The position numbers were made by a program, and so were the translations under genes. Below the pieces are notes generated by a model, which was given only the letters and a program-made list of their open reading frames with translations, searched no databases and was not told where the DNA came from. This document shows, in pieces, positions 18,514 through 28,314 of a stretch of DNA of 64,000 nucleotides. The stretch spans positions 1 to 64,000 of the forward strand of contig NZ_AHTH01000005.1 of assembly GCF_000245735.1 (NCBI RefSeq), given 5' to 3'. Position 1 is the stretch's first letter, and each line of letters begins with the position of its first letter. Source of the stretch: Alishewanella jeotgali KCTC 22429 (lineage in GTDB: Bacteria; Pseudomonadota; Gammaproteobacteria; Enterobacterales; Alteromonadaceae).

Positions 18514-19965
18514 TTATTTGGCGACAGGCAGTGTCGGATAGGTAATGCCGGCCATTTCGTTCATCACCCGGGTAACCTGTACGCTGTAACCGAACTCGTT
18601 ATCGTACCAAACGTATAACACGCAGCGGTCGCCATCAACGATGGTCGCCTGTGAGTCAACCACACCGGCGTAGCGCGAGCCAACCAGATCGGATGATACG
18701 ATTTCGGTTGAGCTGGTAAAGTCGATCTGATCCTGCAGTTCAGAGAACAAAGAGGTATTTTGCAGGAAGTTGTTCAGCTCATCTTTGCTGGTTTCGCGGT
18801 TCAGGTTCAGCGACAGAATCGCCATTGACACATTGGGTGTCGGTACCCGGATCGCATTACCGGTTAACTTGCCTTTCAGCTCTGGTAACGCTTTAGCGAC
18901 GGCACTGGCAGCGCCCGTTGAGGTCAGTACCATATTTAATGGTGCCGCCCGGCCACGACGCTCGGCTTTGTGGAAGTTATCAATCAGGTTCTGATCGTTG
19001 GTATAAGAGTGTACCGTTTCCACATGACCATTACGGATACCGTACTCATCGTTCAGCGCTTTTAATACCGGCGTAATGGCATTGGTGGTGCAACTGGCCG
19101 CTGATACGATGGTGCGATCCGGGGTAATCATATGCTGGTTTACACCATACACTATGTTTGGCACATCGCCTTTGGCCGGTGCCGTCAGCAGCACCTTGGC
19201 CGCGCCCTTACTCTTCAGATGTACCGACAAACCGACGTCATCTTTAAAGATACCGGTATTATCAACCACCAGTGCGTTGTCGATACCATAGGCTGTGTAA
19301 TCGACTTCTTCCGGCGAATTGGCATAGATCACTTTGATAAAGGTACCGTTGGCTTTAATGCCCTGGTTCTCTTCATCGACTGTAATGCTGCCATTGAAAG
19401 GACCATGGATGGAATCGCGACGCAATAAGCTGGCGCGTTTTTCCAGATCGCCCTGCTTACCGCCACGCACAACAATGGCTTTTAAGCGTAATTTAACGCT
19501 TGGACCAGAGCGCTCTAACATCAGACGGGCTAACAGCCGGCCGATCCGGCCAAAACCATATAGCACCACGTCAACCGGCTTCACTTTATCTTCATGATCC
19601 AGAATTTGTGACAACTCACGGGCCAGATACTGCTCCAGCGTTAAACCTTCCGCGACGTTTTTGTACAGGAAAGCATAAGCCAGCTTACCGATATCAACGC
19701 GGCCTGGGGCCAGATTCATCTTGCTGATCGCTTCCAGTACCGGGAAGCTTTCACGTAACCGCAGTTTTTGCCCCTCGAAACGCTGCACAGTTTTGTGCGC
19801 TTTGATGATATCGATGATGGTAGCATTGACCAGCGGACGGCCGTAAATCACGACTTCGATGCCTTTGTTACGGTACAGACGGCCAATAATTGGCAACATG
19901 TTTTCGGCGTATTCCTGGCGCTCCTGCCAGCTCTTCTGGTACTGCTCTGCGTGTGATAGGGTCAT
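18514..19965 (-). CDS. gap: Glyceraldehyde-3-phosphate dehydrogenase, large form
   Basis: A 483-residue GAPDH-family protein with an N-terminal extension of about 130 residues before the Rossmann motif VVLYGFGRIGRLLARLML. The catalytic cysteine is in SAASCTTNAITPVLKALND, and the substrate-binding HSYTNDQN and VPTPNVSMAILSLNL segments are present. This long form is common in marine gammaproteobacteria alongside a standard 335-residue enzyme, which is also in this window (37849). Cofactor preference and direction cannot be read from sequence. msrB lies upstream on the same strand with 133 bases between, so it probably has its own promoter; the terminator now flanks a group II intron. Confidence 0.93.
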   Translation of the reverse strand: MTLSHAEQYQKSWQERQEYAENMLPIIGRLYRNKGIEVVIYGRPLVNATIIDIIKAHKTVQRFEGQKLRLRESFPVLEAISKMNLAPGRVDIGKLAYAFLYKNVAEGLTLEQYLARELSQILDHEDKVKPVDVVLYGFGRIGRLLARLMLERSGPSVKLRLKAIVVRGGKQGDLEKRASLLRRDSIHGPFNGSITVDEENQGIKANGTFIKVIYANSPEEVDYTAYGIDNALVVDNTGIFKDDVGLSVHLKSKGAAKVLLTAPAKGDVPNIVYGVNQHMITPDRTIVSAASCTTNAITPVLKALNDEYGIRNGHVETVHSYTNDQNLIDNFHKAERRGRAAPLNMVLTSTGAASAVAKALPELKGKLTGNAIRVPTPNVSMAILSLNLNRETSKDELNNFLQNTSLFSELQDQIDFTSSTEIVSSDLVGSRYAGVVDSQATIVDGDRCVLYVWYDNEFGYSVQVTRVMNEMAGITYPTLPVAK

Positions 19966-20098
19966 GTTCAGGCCTTTTACTTCAATAAGATGAATTAATC
20001 GGAGTTGCCTCGGCCGCTTTTATGTAGGGTACAGCGGTTTTGAAAGGCGGCCTATTGTAATGGATTATGAAAGCCTACCACAACAATTACAGAATTTT

Positions 20099-20488
20099 TT
20101 AGACCTTGGTAGTATGTTGAAAGCGCAGCGACACCGAGTTGACACAGTAGCGCTGCCCGGTTGGCAAAGGCCCATCGTCAAACACATGCCCCAAATGGGC
20201 ATCGCAGGCGGCACAAAGAATTTCAATCCGGTGCATGCCATGGCTGTGATCCGGTTTATAGCTGACTTTACCCTCTATCGCCTGATAGAAACTCGGCCAG
20301 CCACAACCGGCATCAAATTTAGTCGCCGAATCAAACAACACGGTACCACAGCAGATGCAGTGGTAGGTGCCATCAGCCGTATGGTGCAACAATTCTCCAC
20401 TGAACGGATACTCGGTGCCCTTTAAACGGGTGATCCGATACTGTTCGTCAGTCAGGCGTTCCCGCCATTGCTGTTCTGTTAGTTTCAT
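20099..20488 (-). CDS. msrB: Peptide-methionine (R)-S-oxide reductase
   Basis: Repairs the R-epimer of oxidised methionine. The 129-residue protein has the two zinc pairs (Cys44/Cys47 and Cys92/Cys95), the catalytic Cys115 in RYCVNSVSL and a probable resolving Cys62 in GCGWPSF. GAGGT lies 4 bases before the ATG. msrB near a GAPDH gene is conserved in many gammaproteobacteria. Its promoter must overlap the end of the chemoreceptor gene, only 39 bases upstream. Confidence 0.97.
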   Translation of the reverse strand: MKLTEQQWRERLTDEQYRITRLKGTEYPFSGELLHHTADGTYHCICCGTVLFDSATKFDAGCGWPSFYQAIEGKVSYKPDHSHGMHRIEILCAACDAHLGHVFDDGPLPTGQRYCVNSVSLRFQHTTKV

Positions 20489-20527
20489 CTGTACCTCAGC
20501 ACATCACAGAAATTCTCACTTAAACTA

Positions 20528-22231
20528 TTATACGCGGAAGCCGGCTAACAGATTATTTAATTCCCTTGCCATTTGCCGTAACTGGCTACTGGCGCCCGCT
20601 AACTGTGCTGCCTGTTCATGGGTTTGCTGCACTGCCTGGGCAATTTGCTCCATATTCTGGTTAATACCACCGGCAACCATCGCCAGCTCTTCGGTAGCAC
20701 TGGCCAGTTGGTCATTGACGTCGGTGATCTGAGCAACAGCGCCATTGATACGCTGCAAGGCACTACTGGCTTCAGAAGAACGGGCGATGGTCAGGCTGGT
20801 TTCCTGCTGGCTTTGTTGCATTGAACTGACGGCGCGGGCGGCATCCTGCTGAATTTCCTGCACCTTGCTGTTGATATCCTGAGTAGAGCTGGCCGAACGG
20901 CTGGCCAGGGTGCGGACTTCGTCGGCAACCACCGCAAAGCCCCGTCCCTGTTCACCGGCACGGGCGGCCTCGATGGCGGCATTTAGTGCCAACAAGTTGG
21001 TTTGCTCTGCAATGCTGCCAATCACTTCCGTCACGGCACCGATTTGCTGACTGCTGTCGGAGAGCTCCGATAATACCGCTGCCACCTGCTCTACTTTGCT
21101 TTGTAACTGATTAATAGCCTGTAAGGTTTGACCAACAGCCGCAGTACCGGCAGCCGCCTCACGATCGGCATCCCGTGCCGAATGTGCCGCCGTAGTCGCA
21201 TTACGCGCCATATCATCGCAGGTGGTGCTCATTTCGTGCACTGCGGTCGCAACCTGGGTGGTTTGCTCCATAACCTGTTGCAGTAAGGCCTGACTTTGCT
21301 GGCTGGAACTATCCAGCGCCTCAGATTGCTGATTCAGCCCGCTCACCAGAGCCCGCTGCTGACCGATGAGTTCACGCAAGCGGCCAACCAGGGCAGCTAC
21401 AGCGGCTAGCAGACTATCCTGATCACCTGCTTGCAGGCTAATGCTGGCGCTAAAATCACCGGCTGCAACCTGTTGCACCAATTGCCGGGTATAGGCAACC
21501 TCACCACCCAGCTGGCGCAACAACCAACGGCGGATATACAGCGAAACGGCAACTGTCAGTAACATCACCAGCACTATTACCAATGCCAGCCGTAAACCGG
21601 TTTGCCAGAACATCTTTTGCACATCATCAATATAGATGCCGGAGCCCAATACCCAGCCCCACTCCTGATCCGCAATCACATAGGACAGCTTGGTATAACG
21701 CTCCTCGGTAACACCACCACCGGGTAGCGGCTTGGTCCATTGATATTCAACAAAACCACTGCCATAACGGCCAATGGTCTCAACAAAGGTCACAAAGAGG
21801 TTTTGGTTATTCAGTTTTTGCTGCTGACGACCGTCGGGGCTACGCATTAACGTCGCGTAATTAAAACTTGGCCGGTCCAGTACTGTGCCTTCCAAAGCAG
21901 GCACGGTAGGATGCATCACCATTTTCGGAAAGGGCCGCCCCAGATCATTGATCCAGATATACTCGACCTTGTCATAACGAATGGCACGGATCGCCGATAA
22001 TGCGGCCTGTTGTGCCTGCTCCCGGCTCAGGGCGCCGCTTTTTTCCAATTGCTGGTAGTGCTTAACCAGGGTCCTCCCCACATCAATCACCGCCACTACC
22101 CGTTGTTCGCGTCCTTCCGTCAGCCGTTGCTGCAGCGCATCCAGCGCCACGGCAGCAATCACCAGAAAACCGGCTAACGCCAGTAATGGAAGAATCAGTA
22201 AGCGGCCAGCCGCTGTTGACCAGAATCCCAT
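20528..22231 (-). CDS. Methyl-accepting chemotaxis protein with single Cache domain
   Basis: A 567-residue chemoreceptor. TM1 is at about residues 9-30; the periplasmic region (about 35-190) has sCache_2 features ([37 protein letters not shown]); TM2 is at about 193-213, followed by HAMP and the signalling hairpin with the conserved tip [40 protein letters not shown] lies 8-9 bases before the ATG. It is divergent from dctB. sCache_2 domains often bind small carboxylates, so a receptor for the same substrates as the neighbouring transport system is a reasonable inference but not shown. Confidence 0.92.
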   Translation of the reverse strand: MGFWSTAAGRLLILPLLALAGFLVIAAVALDALQQRLTEGREQRVVAVIDVGRTLVKHYQQLEKSGALSREQAQQAALSAIRAIRYDKVEYIWINDLGRPFPKMVMHPTVPALEGTVLDRPSFNYATLMRSPDGRQQQKLNNQNLFVTFVETIGRYGSGFVEYQWTKPLPGGGVTEERYTKLSYVIADQEWGWVLGSGIYIDDVQKMFWQTGLRLALVIVLVMLLTVAVSLYIRRWLLRQLGGEVAYTRQLVQQVAAGDFSASISLQAGDQDSLLAAVAALVGRLRELIGQQRALVSGLNQQSEALDSSSQQSQALLQQVMEQTTQVATAVHEMSTTCDDMARNATTAAHSARDADREAAAGTAAVGQTLQAINQLQSKVEQVAAVLSELSDSSQQIGAVTEVIGSIAEQTNLLALNAAIEAARAGEQGRGFAVVADEVRTLASRSASSTQDINSKVQEIQQDAARAVSSMQQSQQETSLTIARSSEASSALQRINGAVAQITDVNDQLASATEELAMVAGGINQNMEQIAQAVQQTHEQAAQLAGASSQLRQMARELNNLLAGFRV

Positions 22232-22440
22232 AGCCCTGCTCCTGTCGTATTTTTTGTATTTTTGTTAAGCATAGCTGCATCTTGCAAAAGCGCGTATAAG
22301 TTTTGCTATTACAGTAAGTTGTTGCATAAATACCGACAATAAACTGTAGCGCATAGAGCCGTCAGCGCATTTCAGGTATAGTACGGCGGCAGATACCCTG
22401 TGCGGACAGCCGGCTGGCTCTCCCCCTGATTGAGTGTGTT

Positions 22441-24225
22441 ATGCCAAGTCGATTAAAAACTCCGCTTAGCCTCCTGCTGGTGCTGCTGCTATTTACCTTG
22501 CTAAGCTACCAACTGCTGTTTAACCGCTTACTGAGTCAGGCCCAGCAAACTGCGCTTCGGCATGGTGCTGAATTTAATCTCTACATCGAGCAGCAACTGG
22601 CTCGCTTTTCGCTGCTTAATCAGAGTCTGGCCGTCCGCCCTGAGCTAAAACAGGTGCTCTCAGCCGCTGCGGGCTCGGACCAAAGTGCCCTGAGTCAGTT
22701 ACTGGCCGATTTTAATCTGGCCAGTGGCAGCGCTTCTATCTATCTGATGGACCATAGCGGTCTGGTGCTGGCAAGCAGTAACTTTGCACAGGAAGTCAGT
22801 TTTCTCGATTACAACTTTGGCTTTCGGCCCTACTTCACTGAAACCATCCGCACCGGGCAAAGTTACATAGACTATGGTCTGGGCTGGATCTCAAAAGAGC
22901 GTGGCATCTATTTCTCTAATCTGGTGCAACAACAGCCCAGCGAGCGTTATGGTGTGCTGACCAGCAAACTGAATATTGATCAGTTAGAGTTGGCTTATCA
23001 GAGTATCGCCGGTCAGAGCCCCTGGTTGTTTATGCTGGTCGATGAAGAAAATACCGTGCTCGCCAGCAATAATCCGGCCTGGCGTTTATCGCAGCTGGGT
23101 GAACAAAGCCTGACCCTGCCCCGTCATCCGGGGATGCTACTGCCGGCCCTGGCGGTGAAACAGCAAGGCAGCTTATGGCAGCTGCTGCAGCAGCCTGGTC
23201 AGAGTCAGTTGCCGCGTACCGAGTACACGGTAGCCCAGAAAGCCCATCAAGCCCTGCCCTGGCAGCTGGTGATGCTGCATCCAACCCGGCCGTTAAAGAT
23301 TCAGGCGTTGCAATACAGTATCAGCCTGGCGCTGCTGTTAACACTGCTGCTGTTAACGGCACAATACTGGCGAAACCGCCGCCAGCAACAATTACAGCGC
23401 ACCCAGCTCTACCAAAAGCTGGAACAGGCTGTGGCCGAGCGCACCGCTTCGCTGCAACAGAGCAACCAGCAACTGCAACTGGAGATCCGCCAGCGCAGTG
23501 AGGCAGAACAAGAGCTCAGACAAACTCAGGAGCAACTGCTGCAAGCCGCCAAGCTGGCAACCATTGGCCAGTTAAGTGCATCCATCAATCATGAGTTAAA
23601 CCAACCGCTGACCGCCATGCACAGTTATTTACAGAACAGTCAGTTGCTATTAGCCCGCGGCCAGCATACCGAACTGGCTGGCAATCTGGATAAACTCAGT
23701 CAGCTGTTACTGCGCTTAAACCATATCGTGCAGCAGTTTAAAGGTTTTAGCCGCAAAGCCGCCAATACCCCCCGGGTAGTGACACTGCAGAGCCTGGTGC
23801 ATAATGCGCTGGATCTGCTGCAGCCGCTACTGCGCCAGCAAGCGGTCAGCATTAGCTTTGAGGAACAGGCCGCACCAAACGTTAAGGTGGATCCGCTACA
23901 GCTGGAGCAGGTGCTGGTGAATCTGCTTGGCAACGCCGTTCAGGCCTGCGAAGGTATACCCCAATGCCGGCTCAGTATTCGCCTGAGCGTACAAGAGCAG
24001 CAGGCATGCCTGCAGATCCATGACAATGGCCCCGGTATCCAACCGCATGTGATGGTACATTTGTTTGAGCCCTTTTTTACCACTAAACAAGGCTCGGGGC
24101 TCGGCCTTGGCCTGTCTATCTCACGGCAAATCGTACAGAGCTATGATGGCAGTTTACAGATAGCGAATCACCCAGATGGCGGCGCCGTGGTGACCTTATT
24201 TTTACCGCTTTACCGCACGGAGTAA
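22441..24225 (+). CDS. dctB: DctB-type sensor histidine kinase
   Basis: A 594-residue inner-membrane kinase: TM1 (about residues 8-28), a periplasmic sensor of about 250 residues, TM2 (about 284-304), a Gln-rich coiled coil, then HisKA with phosphoacceptor His384 in SINHELNQPLTAM and the HATPase N, G1 and G2 boxes (NLLGNAVQAC, DNGPGIQ, GSGLGLGLSI). The architecture and the partner gene match DctB, sensor of C4-dicarboxylates in proteobacteria. The response regulator starts 3 bases after the stop, so the pair is one operon. The actual ligand could be another carboxylate such as citrate or succinate. Confidence 0.9.
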   Translation: MPSRLKTPLSLLLVLLLFTLLSYQLLFNRLLSQAQQTALRHGAEFNLYIEQQLARFSLLNQSLAVRPELKQVLSAAAGSDQSALSQLLADFNLASGSASIYLMDHSGLVLASSNFAQEVSFLDYNFGFRPYFTETIRTGQSYIDYGLGWISKERGIYFSNLVQQQPSERYGVLTSKLNIDQLELAYQSIAGQSPWLFMLVDEENTVLASNNPAWRLSQLGEQSLTLPRHPGMLLPALAVKQQGSLWQLLQQPGQSQLPRTEYTVAQKAHQALPWQLVMLHPTRPLKIQALQYSISLALLLTLLLLTAQYWRNRRQQQLQRTQLYQKLEQAVAERTASLQQSNQQLQLEIRQRSEAEQELRQTQEQLLQAAKLATIGQLSASINHELNQPLTAMHSYLQNSQLLLARGQHTELAGNLDKLSQLLLRLNHIVQQFKGFSRKAANTPRVVTLQSLVHNALDLLQPLLRQQAVSISFEEQAAPNVKVDPLQLEQVLVNLLGNAVQACEGIPQCRLSIRLSVQEQQACLQIHDNGPGIQPHVMVHLFEPFFTTKQGSGLGLGLSISRQIVQSYDGSLQIANHPDGGAVVTLFLPLYRTE

Positions 24226-24228
24226 CGC

Positions 24229-25602
24229 ATGACAAACCCGCAGCAAGTCTGGCTTTTGGATGATGACAGCAGCATTCTGGATGCTTTAGCACAGGGCCTG
24301 AGTCTGGAAGGTTGGCAATGCCGGACTTTTACCGATCCGGCCAGCCTGCTAAGCCAACTGACGCCCGATTTCGCCGGCGTTATTGTCACCGATCTGAATA
24401 TGCCGCAGCAGGACGGTTTAAGTGTGCTGGCCGCGATTTTAAAGCGCGACGCCGAACTGCCGGTTATTTTGCTAACCGGCTATGGCGATGTCAGTATTGC
24501 GGTTACGGCGATGCAGGCTGGTGCCTATAGTTTTATTGAGAAGCCGGTTAATCACAGCCTGTTGCTAAAAAACCTGCAACAAGCTGTCGTCAGCCGCCAA
24601 CTGACGCTGCAAAACCGGCGCTTGCAAGCCCAGCTACAGCAAAGCCGGCGTGGCCGGGTGCAGTTAATTGGCGATAGCCCGGGTATGGATCAGATGCGCC
24701 AGTTACTGGACCTGATCCTGGATACGCCAGCCGATGTGCTGATTGAAGGTGAGACCGGCAGCGGCAAGGAACTGGTCGCCCGCTATTTGCACGATAACTC
24801 AGCGCGCAGTGAGCAACAGTTTGTGGCGCTGAATTGTGGCGCTATTCCGGAACAGCTGATTGAAAGTGAACTCTTCGGCTGTGAAGCCGGCGCTTTTACC
24901 GGCGCCGATAAAAAGCGCATTGGCAAATTTGAATTTGCTAATGGCGGCACCCTGTTTCTGGATGAAATTGAAAGCACACCGCTCAGTGTTCAGGTACGCC
25001 TACTGCGAGTTTTAGAAGAGCGCAAGGTGACACCGCTGGGTAGCAATCAGGCAAAAAGTCTGGATCTGCGGGTTATCGCTGCCACCAAAACTAATCTGGC
25101 CGAGTTAAGTGCCACCGGCGATTTCAGACTGGATTTGTATTACCGCCTTAATCTGGTGCATGTCACTATTCCACCGCTGCGGCAAAGACGGCAGGATATT
25201 CCGCTGCTGTTTAAACACTTCGCCATGCTGGCCAGCGCCCGTTATCACAAGCCGGTACTGGCGCTGACGCAAGCCCAGCTCGACCGGCTACTGGCCCATC
25301 CGTGGCCGGGTAATGTACGCGAGCTACGCAATCTGGCAGAGCGCTTTGTGTTACTGGGACCTGAAGCAGCATTTGCGCAGCAAGGCCTGACCTTACCCGA
25401 TACCTTTGGCAGCGCCATGGGACTGAGCGAGCGGGTGGCGTTTTTCGAACAAATGCTAATCGAAGAAGCGCTGAATGCCACCAAGGGCAGCATTAAAGAC
25501 ACTATGCAGGCGCTGAATTTGCCACGTAAAACCTTGTACGACAAGATGCGCAAATATGGTCTGCTACGTAGTCAGCTACCTGACGAGGATAGCGAAGGCT
25601 AA
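24229..25602 (+). CDS. dctD: DctD-type sigma-54 response regulator
   Basis: A 457-residue NtrC-class activator: receiver with Asp55 in VTDLNMPQQDG, central AAA+ domain with Walker A GETGSGKELVARYLHD, the sigma-54 contact loop GAFTGA, Walker B GGTLFLDEIE and a C-terminal Fis-type helix-turn-helix (GSIKDTMQALNLPRKTLYDKMRKYGL). It is translationally close to dctB. A well-matched sigma-54 promoter lies about 100 bases downstream, before the porin and transporter genes, making those its likely targets. Confidence 0.93.
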   Translation: MTNPQQVWLLDDDSSILDALAQGLSLEGWQCRTFTDPASLLSQLTPDFAGVIVTDLNMPQQDGLSVLAAILKRDAELPVILLTGYGDVSIAVTAMQAGAYSFIEKPVNHSLLLKNLQQAVVSRQLTLQNRRLQAQLQQSRRGRVQLIGDSPGMDQMRQLLDLILDTPADVLIEGETGSGKELVARYLHDNSARSEQQFVALNCGAIPEQLIESELFGCEAGAFTGADKKRIGKFEFANGGTLFLDEIESTPLSVQVRLLRVLEERKVTPLGSNQAKSLDLRVIAATKTNLAELSATGDFRLDLYYRLNLVHVTIPPLRQRRQDIPLLFKHFAMLASARYHKPVLALTQAQLDRLLAHPWPGNVRELRNLAERFVLLGPEAAFAQQGLTLPDTFGSAMGLSERVAFFEQMLIEEALNATKGSIKDTMQALNLPRKTLYDKMRKYGLLRSQLPDEDSEG

Positions 25603-25605
25603 GCT

Positions 25606-25653
25606 GGGTGGTTTTCCACCCAAGGCCGCAGATTACAGGGTCAAATTTGACCC
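25606..25653 (+). promoter_or_regulatory. Hairpin and palindrome upstream of the sigma-54 promoter
   Basis: Two dyads follow dctD: GGGTGG-TTTT-CCACCC (25606-25621), a hairpin without T run, and the perfect 16-base palindrome GGGTCAAATTTGACCC (25638-25653). The palindrome is centred about 60 bases upstream of the -24 element, a suitable place for DctD binding. The first may be a weak terminator or a second site. Assignment to DctD is inference. Confidence 0.5.
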
Positions 25654-25703
25654 AAAAACTGACTTCTAAAATCACAAAATACTGTATTTATTGGTTTTTA
25701 ATC

Positions 25704-25720
25704 TTGGCAGCATAGTTGCT
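25704..25720 (+). promoter_or_regulatory. Sigma-54 promoter before the porin gene
   Basis: TTGGCAGCATAGTTGCT fits the YTGGCACGRNNNTTGCW consensus, with the invariant GG and GC separated by exactly 10 bases. It is 46 bases upstream of the porin ATG and directly follows a gene for a sigma-54 activator. Confidence 0.8.
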
Positions 25721-25765
25721 AAAGCCCTGTTGCAATTAATTATAACGACAGAGCAAGAGGTAGCT

Positions 25766-26758
25766 ATGCAACAGGACAACATCTTTCAATTAATCCGCCC
25801 CCGTACCCTGGCCGCACTGGCCGCCTGTACCCTGCCAATGAGCATGGTTCAGGCCAGTACTAACCTACCCGCCCCTGCGATTCAGTTTTATGGTAAGGCT
25901 GAAGTGCAGCTGGCGCATACCGATAAGGGCTTTATGCGCTATGCCGAGCAAGGTACCCAGCTGGATATGCCTTTTAGCCGCTTTGGTTTACGCGGCGAGC
26001 AGCAACTGAACGACTATCTGACCGCTTTTTTTACCTATGAAGTCGATGTGCGAGGCTTTGATGAGGCCAATACCCAAACGCCATTTTCTGCCCGTAATAC
26101 TTTTGTTGGTATCAAAGGTGACTTTGGCCAGTTGATCGCCGGGCGTAATGACACCCGGCTGAAAACCAGTGAGGGCTTAGTTGATTTATACAACGAGACC
26201 AGCGGCGATATCGCCCAAATCCTGCCCGGCCAGGATCGGCTCGGTGATAGTCTGACCTATATCTCACCTAAACTGGCGGGCTTTGAACTTTCTGTTACCT
26301 ATGTGCTGGGACAGGACAATGAACTACAGCAAGGTAAAGATGGTGTAGCCGTAAGCCTGGCCTATGGCGATCGTAACCTGAACAGCCAGCCTTACTACAT
26401 CACCCTGACCCGGGCTCAGAGTTTAAACGGCCTGGATGCCAGCCGGTTGGTCTGGCAACAAAAGTTGTCCGACTTTACGCTGGGGGTGTTACTGCAATAT
26501 AGTGAAGAAGCAGAAGGCGAACGCAGTGGCAGCGGTGGTTATATCAGTGTGCAGTATCTGTTTGGTAACTGGGTACCTAAACTGCAGCTGGGGCGGGATA
26601 CGTCCAGCCTGCGGCAACGCAGCGCCGCAAATCATTACACCGCGGGCGTCGACTATCTGTTTAACAGCCAGAGCAAAGCCTATGTTTATCTGACACAGCT
26701 CGTGTTAACCAACGCAACGGACACCTCAATCGTGGCTGGCTTACAGTATCGCTTCTAG
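25766..26758 (+). CDS. Outer-membrane porin
   Basis: A 330-residue beta-barrel porin of the general gram-negative porin type. It has a signal peptide ending near MVQA, the N-terminal strand AIQFYGKAEVQLAHTD, the conserved SRFGLRGEQQLNDYLTAFFTYE and NTFVGIKGDFGQLIAGRNDT segments and a terminal Phe (LQYRF) for BAM insertion. AGAGG is 5 bases before the ATG. The transporter gene starts 10 bases after the stop, and a sigma-54 promoter lies upstream. I infer that it admits the carboxylates sensed by DctBD. Confidence 0.9.
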   Translation: MQQDNIFQLIRPRTLAALAACTLPMSMVQASTNLPAPAIQFYGKAEVQLAHTDKGFMRYAEQGTQLDMPFSRFGLRGEQQLNDYLTAFFTYEVDVRGFDEANTQTPFSARNTFVGIKGDFGQLIAGRNDTRLKTSEGLVDLYNETSGDIAQILPGQDRLGDSLTYISPKLAGFELSVTYVLGQDNELQQGKDGVAVSLAYGDRNLNSQPYYITLTRAQSLNGLDASRLVWQQKLSDFTLGVLLQYSEEAEGERSGSGGYISVQYLFGNWVPKLQLGRDTSSLRQRSAANHYTAGVDYLFNSQSKAYVYLTQLVLTNATDTSIVAGLQYRF

Positions 26759-26768
26759 GAAGGTTACC

Positions 26769-28199
26769 ATGACAACTATTACTAAAACCCCGTGGTTTGC
26801 GCTACTGCTTGGCCCGGCTTTTATGCTGCTCACGCTGCTCACCACAGCACCCTTTGGCATGAATCAGGAAAGCTGGCTGGTGCTGGGCCTGACATTCTGG
26901 ATGGCCAGCTGGTGGATCAGTGAGGCGGTGCCAATCCCGGTGACCTCTTTTTTACCGCTGGTGCTCGCACCACTATTGGATCTGAATAGCCTGGCGGCAA
27001 CGGCGCAACCTTACGCTCACCCGCTGATTTTCCTGTTTCTCGGTGGCTTTATTATTTCCATTGCGATGGAGCGCTGGTCTCTGCATAAACGCATTGCGCT
27101 GCATACCATGTTGCTGGTGGGCAGCAAGCCCAGCCAGCAGATCGGCGGCATTATGATCGTCACTGCCTTTTTGTCGATGTGGATGTCAAATACCGCGACG
27201 GCGGTGATGATGCTGCCAATCGCGCTGTCGATTATGCAGCTGTTACAGCAGGATCAGGAAGACAGCGCCTTTGGCAAAGCTATGCTGCTTGCCATTGCTT
27301 ACGCCGCCTCTATCGGTGGTCTGGCAACCCTAATTGGAACCCCGCCCAATGCGCTGATGGCTGCCTTTCTTGCCGATAACTACCAGATCCAGATTGGTTT
27401 TGCCGAGTGGATGCTGGTGGGTTTGCCGCTGAGTATTATTTTGCTGGCGATCAGCTGGCTTTGGCTGACCCGGGCCGCTTATCAGGTTGATAAGGTAGCT
27501 GCAGTTGAAACTAAGGGCTTATTCCGGCAACAACTGGCAACGCTGGGCCGGATGCAACGTGGCGAAAAAGCGGTGCTGATCATCTTTGTGCTGACCGCGC
27601 TGTGCTGGACCTTCCGGCCGTTACTGGCCAGCTGGAGTGGCTTACCACTGGATGATACCACTATCGCCATGACTGCCGCCCTGTTGCTGCTGGTATTGCC
27701 ACTGGATCGCAAGAACACCCGCATCCTGACCTGGGATGAAACCAAAAAGCTGCCCTGGGGGATTCTGATGCTATTTGGTGGTGGTCTGAGTTTAGCCGCG
27801 CTGATCACCAAAAGCGGGCTGGCGGCCTTTATTGCCGATCAGGTGATCCTGCTGGGTGACGTGCCGTTCTGGGTGATGATCGTGGTGGTCACTGCGGTGA
27901 TCGTATTCCTGACCGAAATCACCAGCAATACCGCTACCGCAGCCGGCTTTTTACCGCTGCTGGCGCCGGTGGCGCTGGCAATGTCTGGTACCCCGTTAAC
28001 GCTGGTGATCCCGGCGGCCATTGCGGCCAGCTGTGCCTTTATGATGCCGGTGGCAACTCCACCTAATGCTATCGTTTTCTCTTCCGGTCAGCTTAGAATT
28101 GCCGATATGGTTAAAGCCGGCTTTGCGCTGAATATCTTCTCGGTAGTGGTGGTCAGCGTCCTGACGTTAACCCTGGCGCGCTGGGTGTTTGGCTTTTAA
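26769..28199 (+). CDS. SLC13/DASS-family anion (dicarboxylate) symporter
   Basis: A 476-residue inner-membrane transporter with about 11 hydrophobic helices. Both SNT substrate/sodium motifs are present (SNTATAVMML and TSNTATAAGF), each paired with a TPPNA loop (IGTPPNALM and VATPPNAIVF), plus WWISEAVPIPVTSFLPL at the start. These mark sodium-coupled di- or tricarboxylate uptake. It is co-transcribed with the porin and is likely regulated by DctBD; the more usual partner of DctBD is DctA or a TRAP system. Which carboxylate is carried is not decided by sequence. Confidence 0.92.
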   Translation: MTTITKTPWFALLLGPAFMLLTLLTTAPFGMNQESWLVLGLTFWMASWWISEAVPIPVTSFLPLVLAPLLDLNSLAATAQPYAHPLIFLFLGGFIISIAMERWSLHKRIALHTMLLVGSKPSQQIGGIMIVTAFLSMWMSNTATAVMMLPIALSIMQLLQQDQEDSAFGKAMLLAIAYAASIGGLATLIGTPPNALMAAFLADNYQIQIGFAEWMLVGLPLSIILLAISWLWLTRAAYQVDKVAAVETKGLFRQQLATLGRMQRGEKAVLIIFVLTALCWTFRPLLASWSGLPLDDTTIAMTAALLLLVLPLDRKNTRILTWDETKKLPWGILMLFGGGLSLAALITKSGLAAFIADQVILLGDVPFWVMIVVVTAVIVFLTEITSNTATAAGFLPLLAPVALAMSGTPLTLVIPAAIAASCAFMMPVATPPNAIVFSSGQLRIADMVKAGFALNIFSVVVVSVLTLTLARWVFGF

Positions 28200-28232
28200 T
28201 CCAGCTTAAGCTTTAAATACAACCTAATATGC

Positions 28233-28260
28233 AAAAGCCCCGGGATTCGGGGCTTTTTTA
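28233..28260 (+). terminator. Terminator of the porin-symporter operon
   Basis: AAAAGCCCCG-GGATT-CGGGGCTTTTTT, about 35 bases after the symporter stop. It could also serve purT from the opposite side. Confidence 0.88.
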
Positions 28261-28262
28261 TG

Positions 28263-28307
28263 TGTTCAACTAAGCCGTGTTCAACTAAGCCGTGGTAAAC
28301 TAAGCTA
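28263..28307. repeat. Three-unit 15-bp tandem repeat
   Basis: TGTTCAACTAAGCCG occurs twice exactly (28263-28277, 28278-28292), followed by a diverged third unit TGGTAAACTAAGCTA (28293-28307). It fills the space between the terminator and the purT stop. Confidence 0.85.
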
Positions 28308-28314
28308 TGGCGCT

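Noticed and set aside
17961-18618. Two plus-strand open frames (17961-18416 and 18289-18618)
   Set aside because: They are antisense to the structured RNA of the group II intron and to gap, with no coding features.
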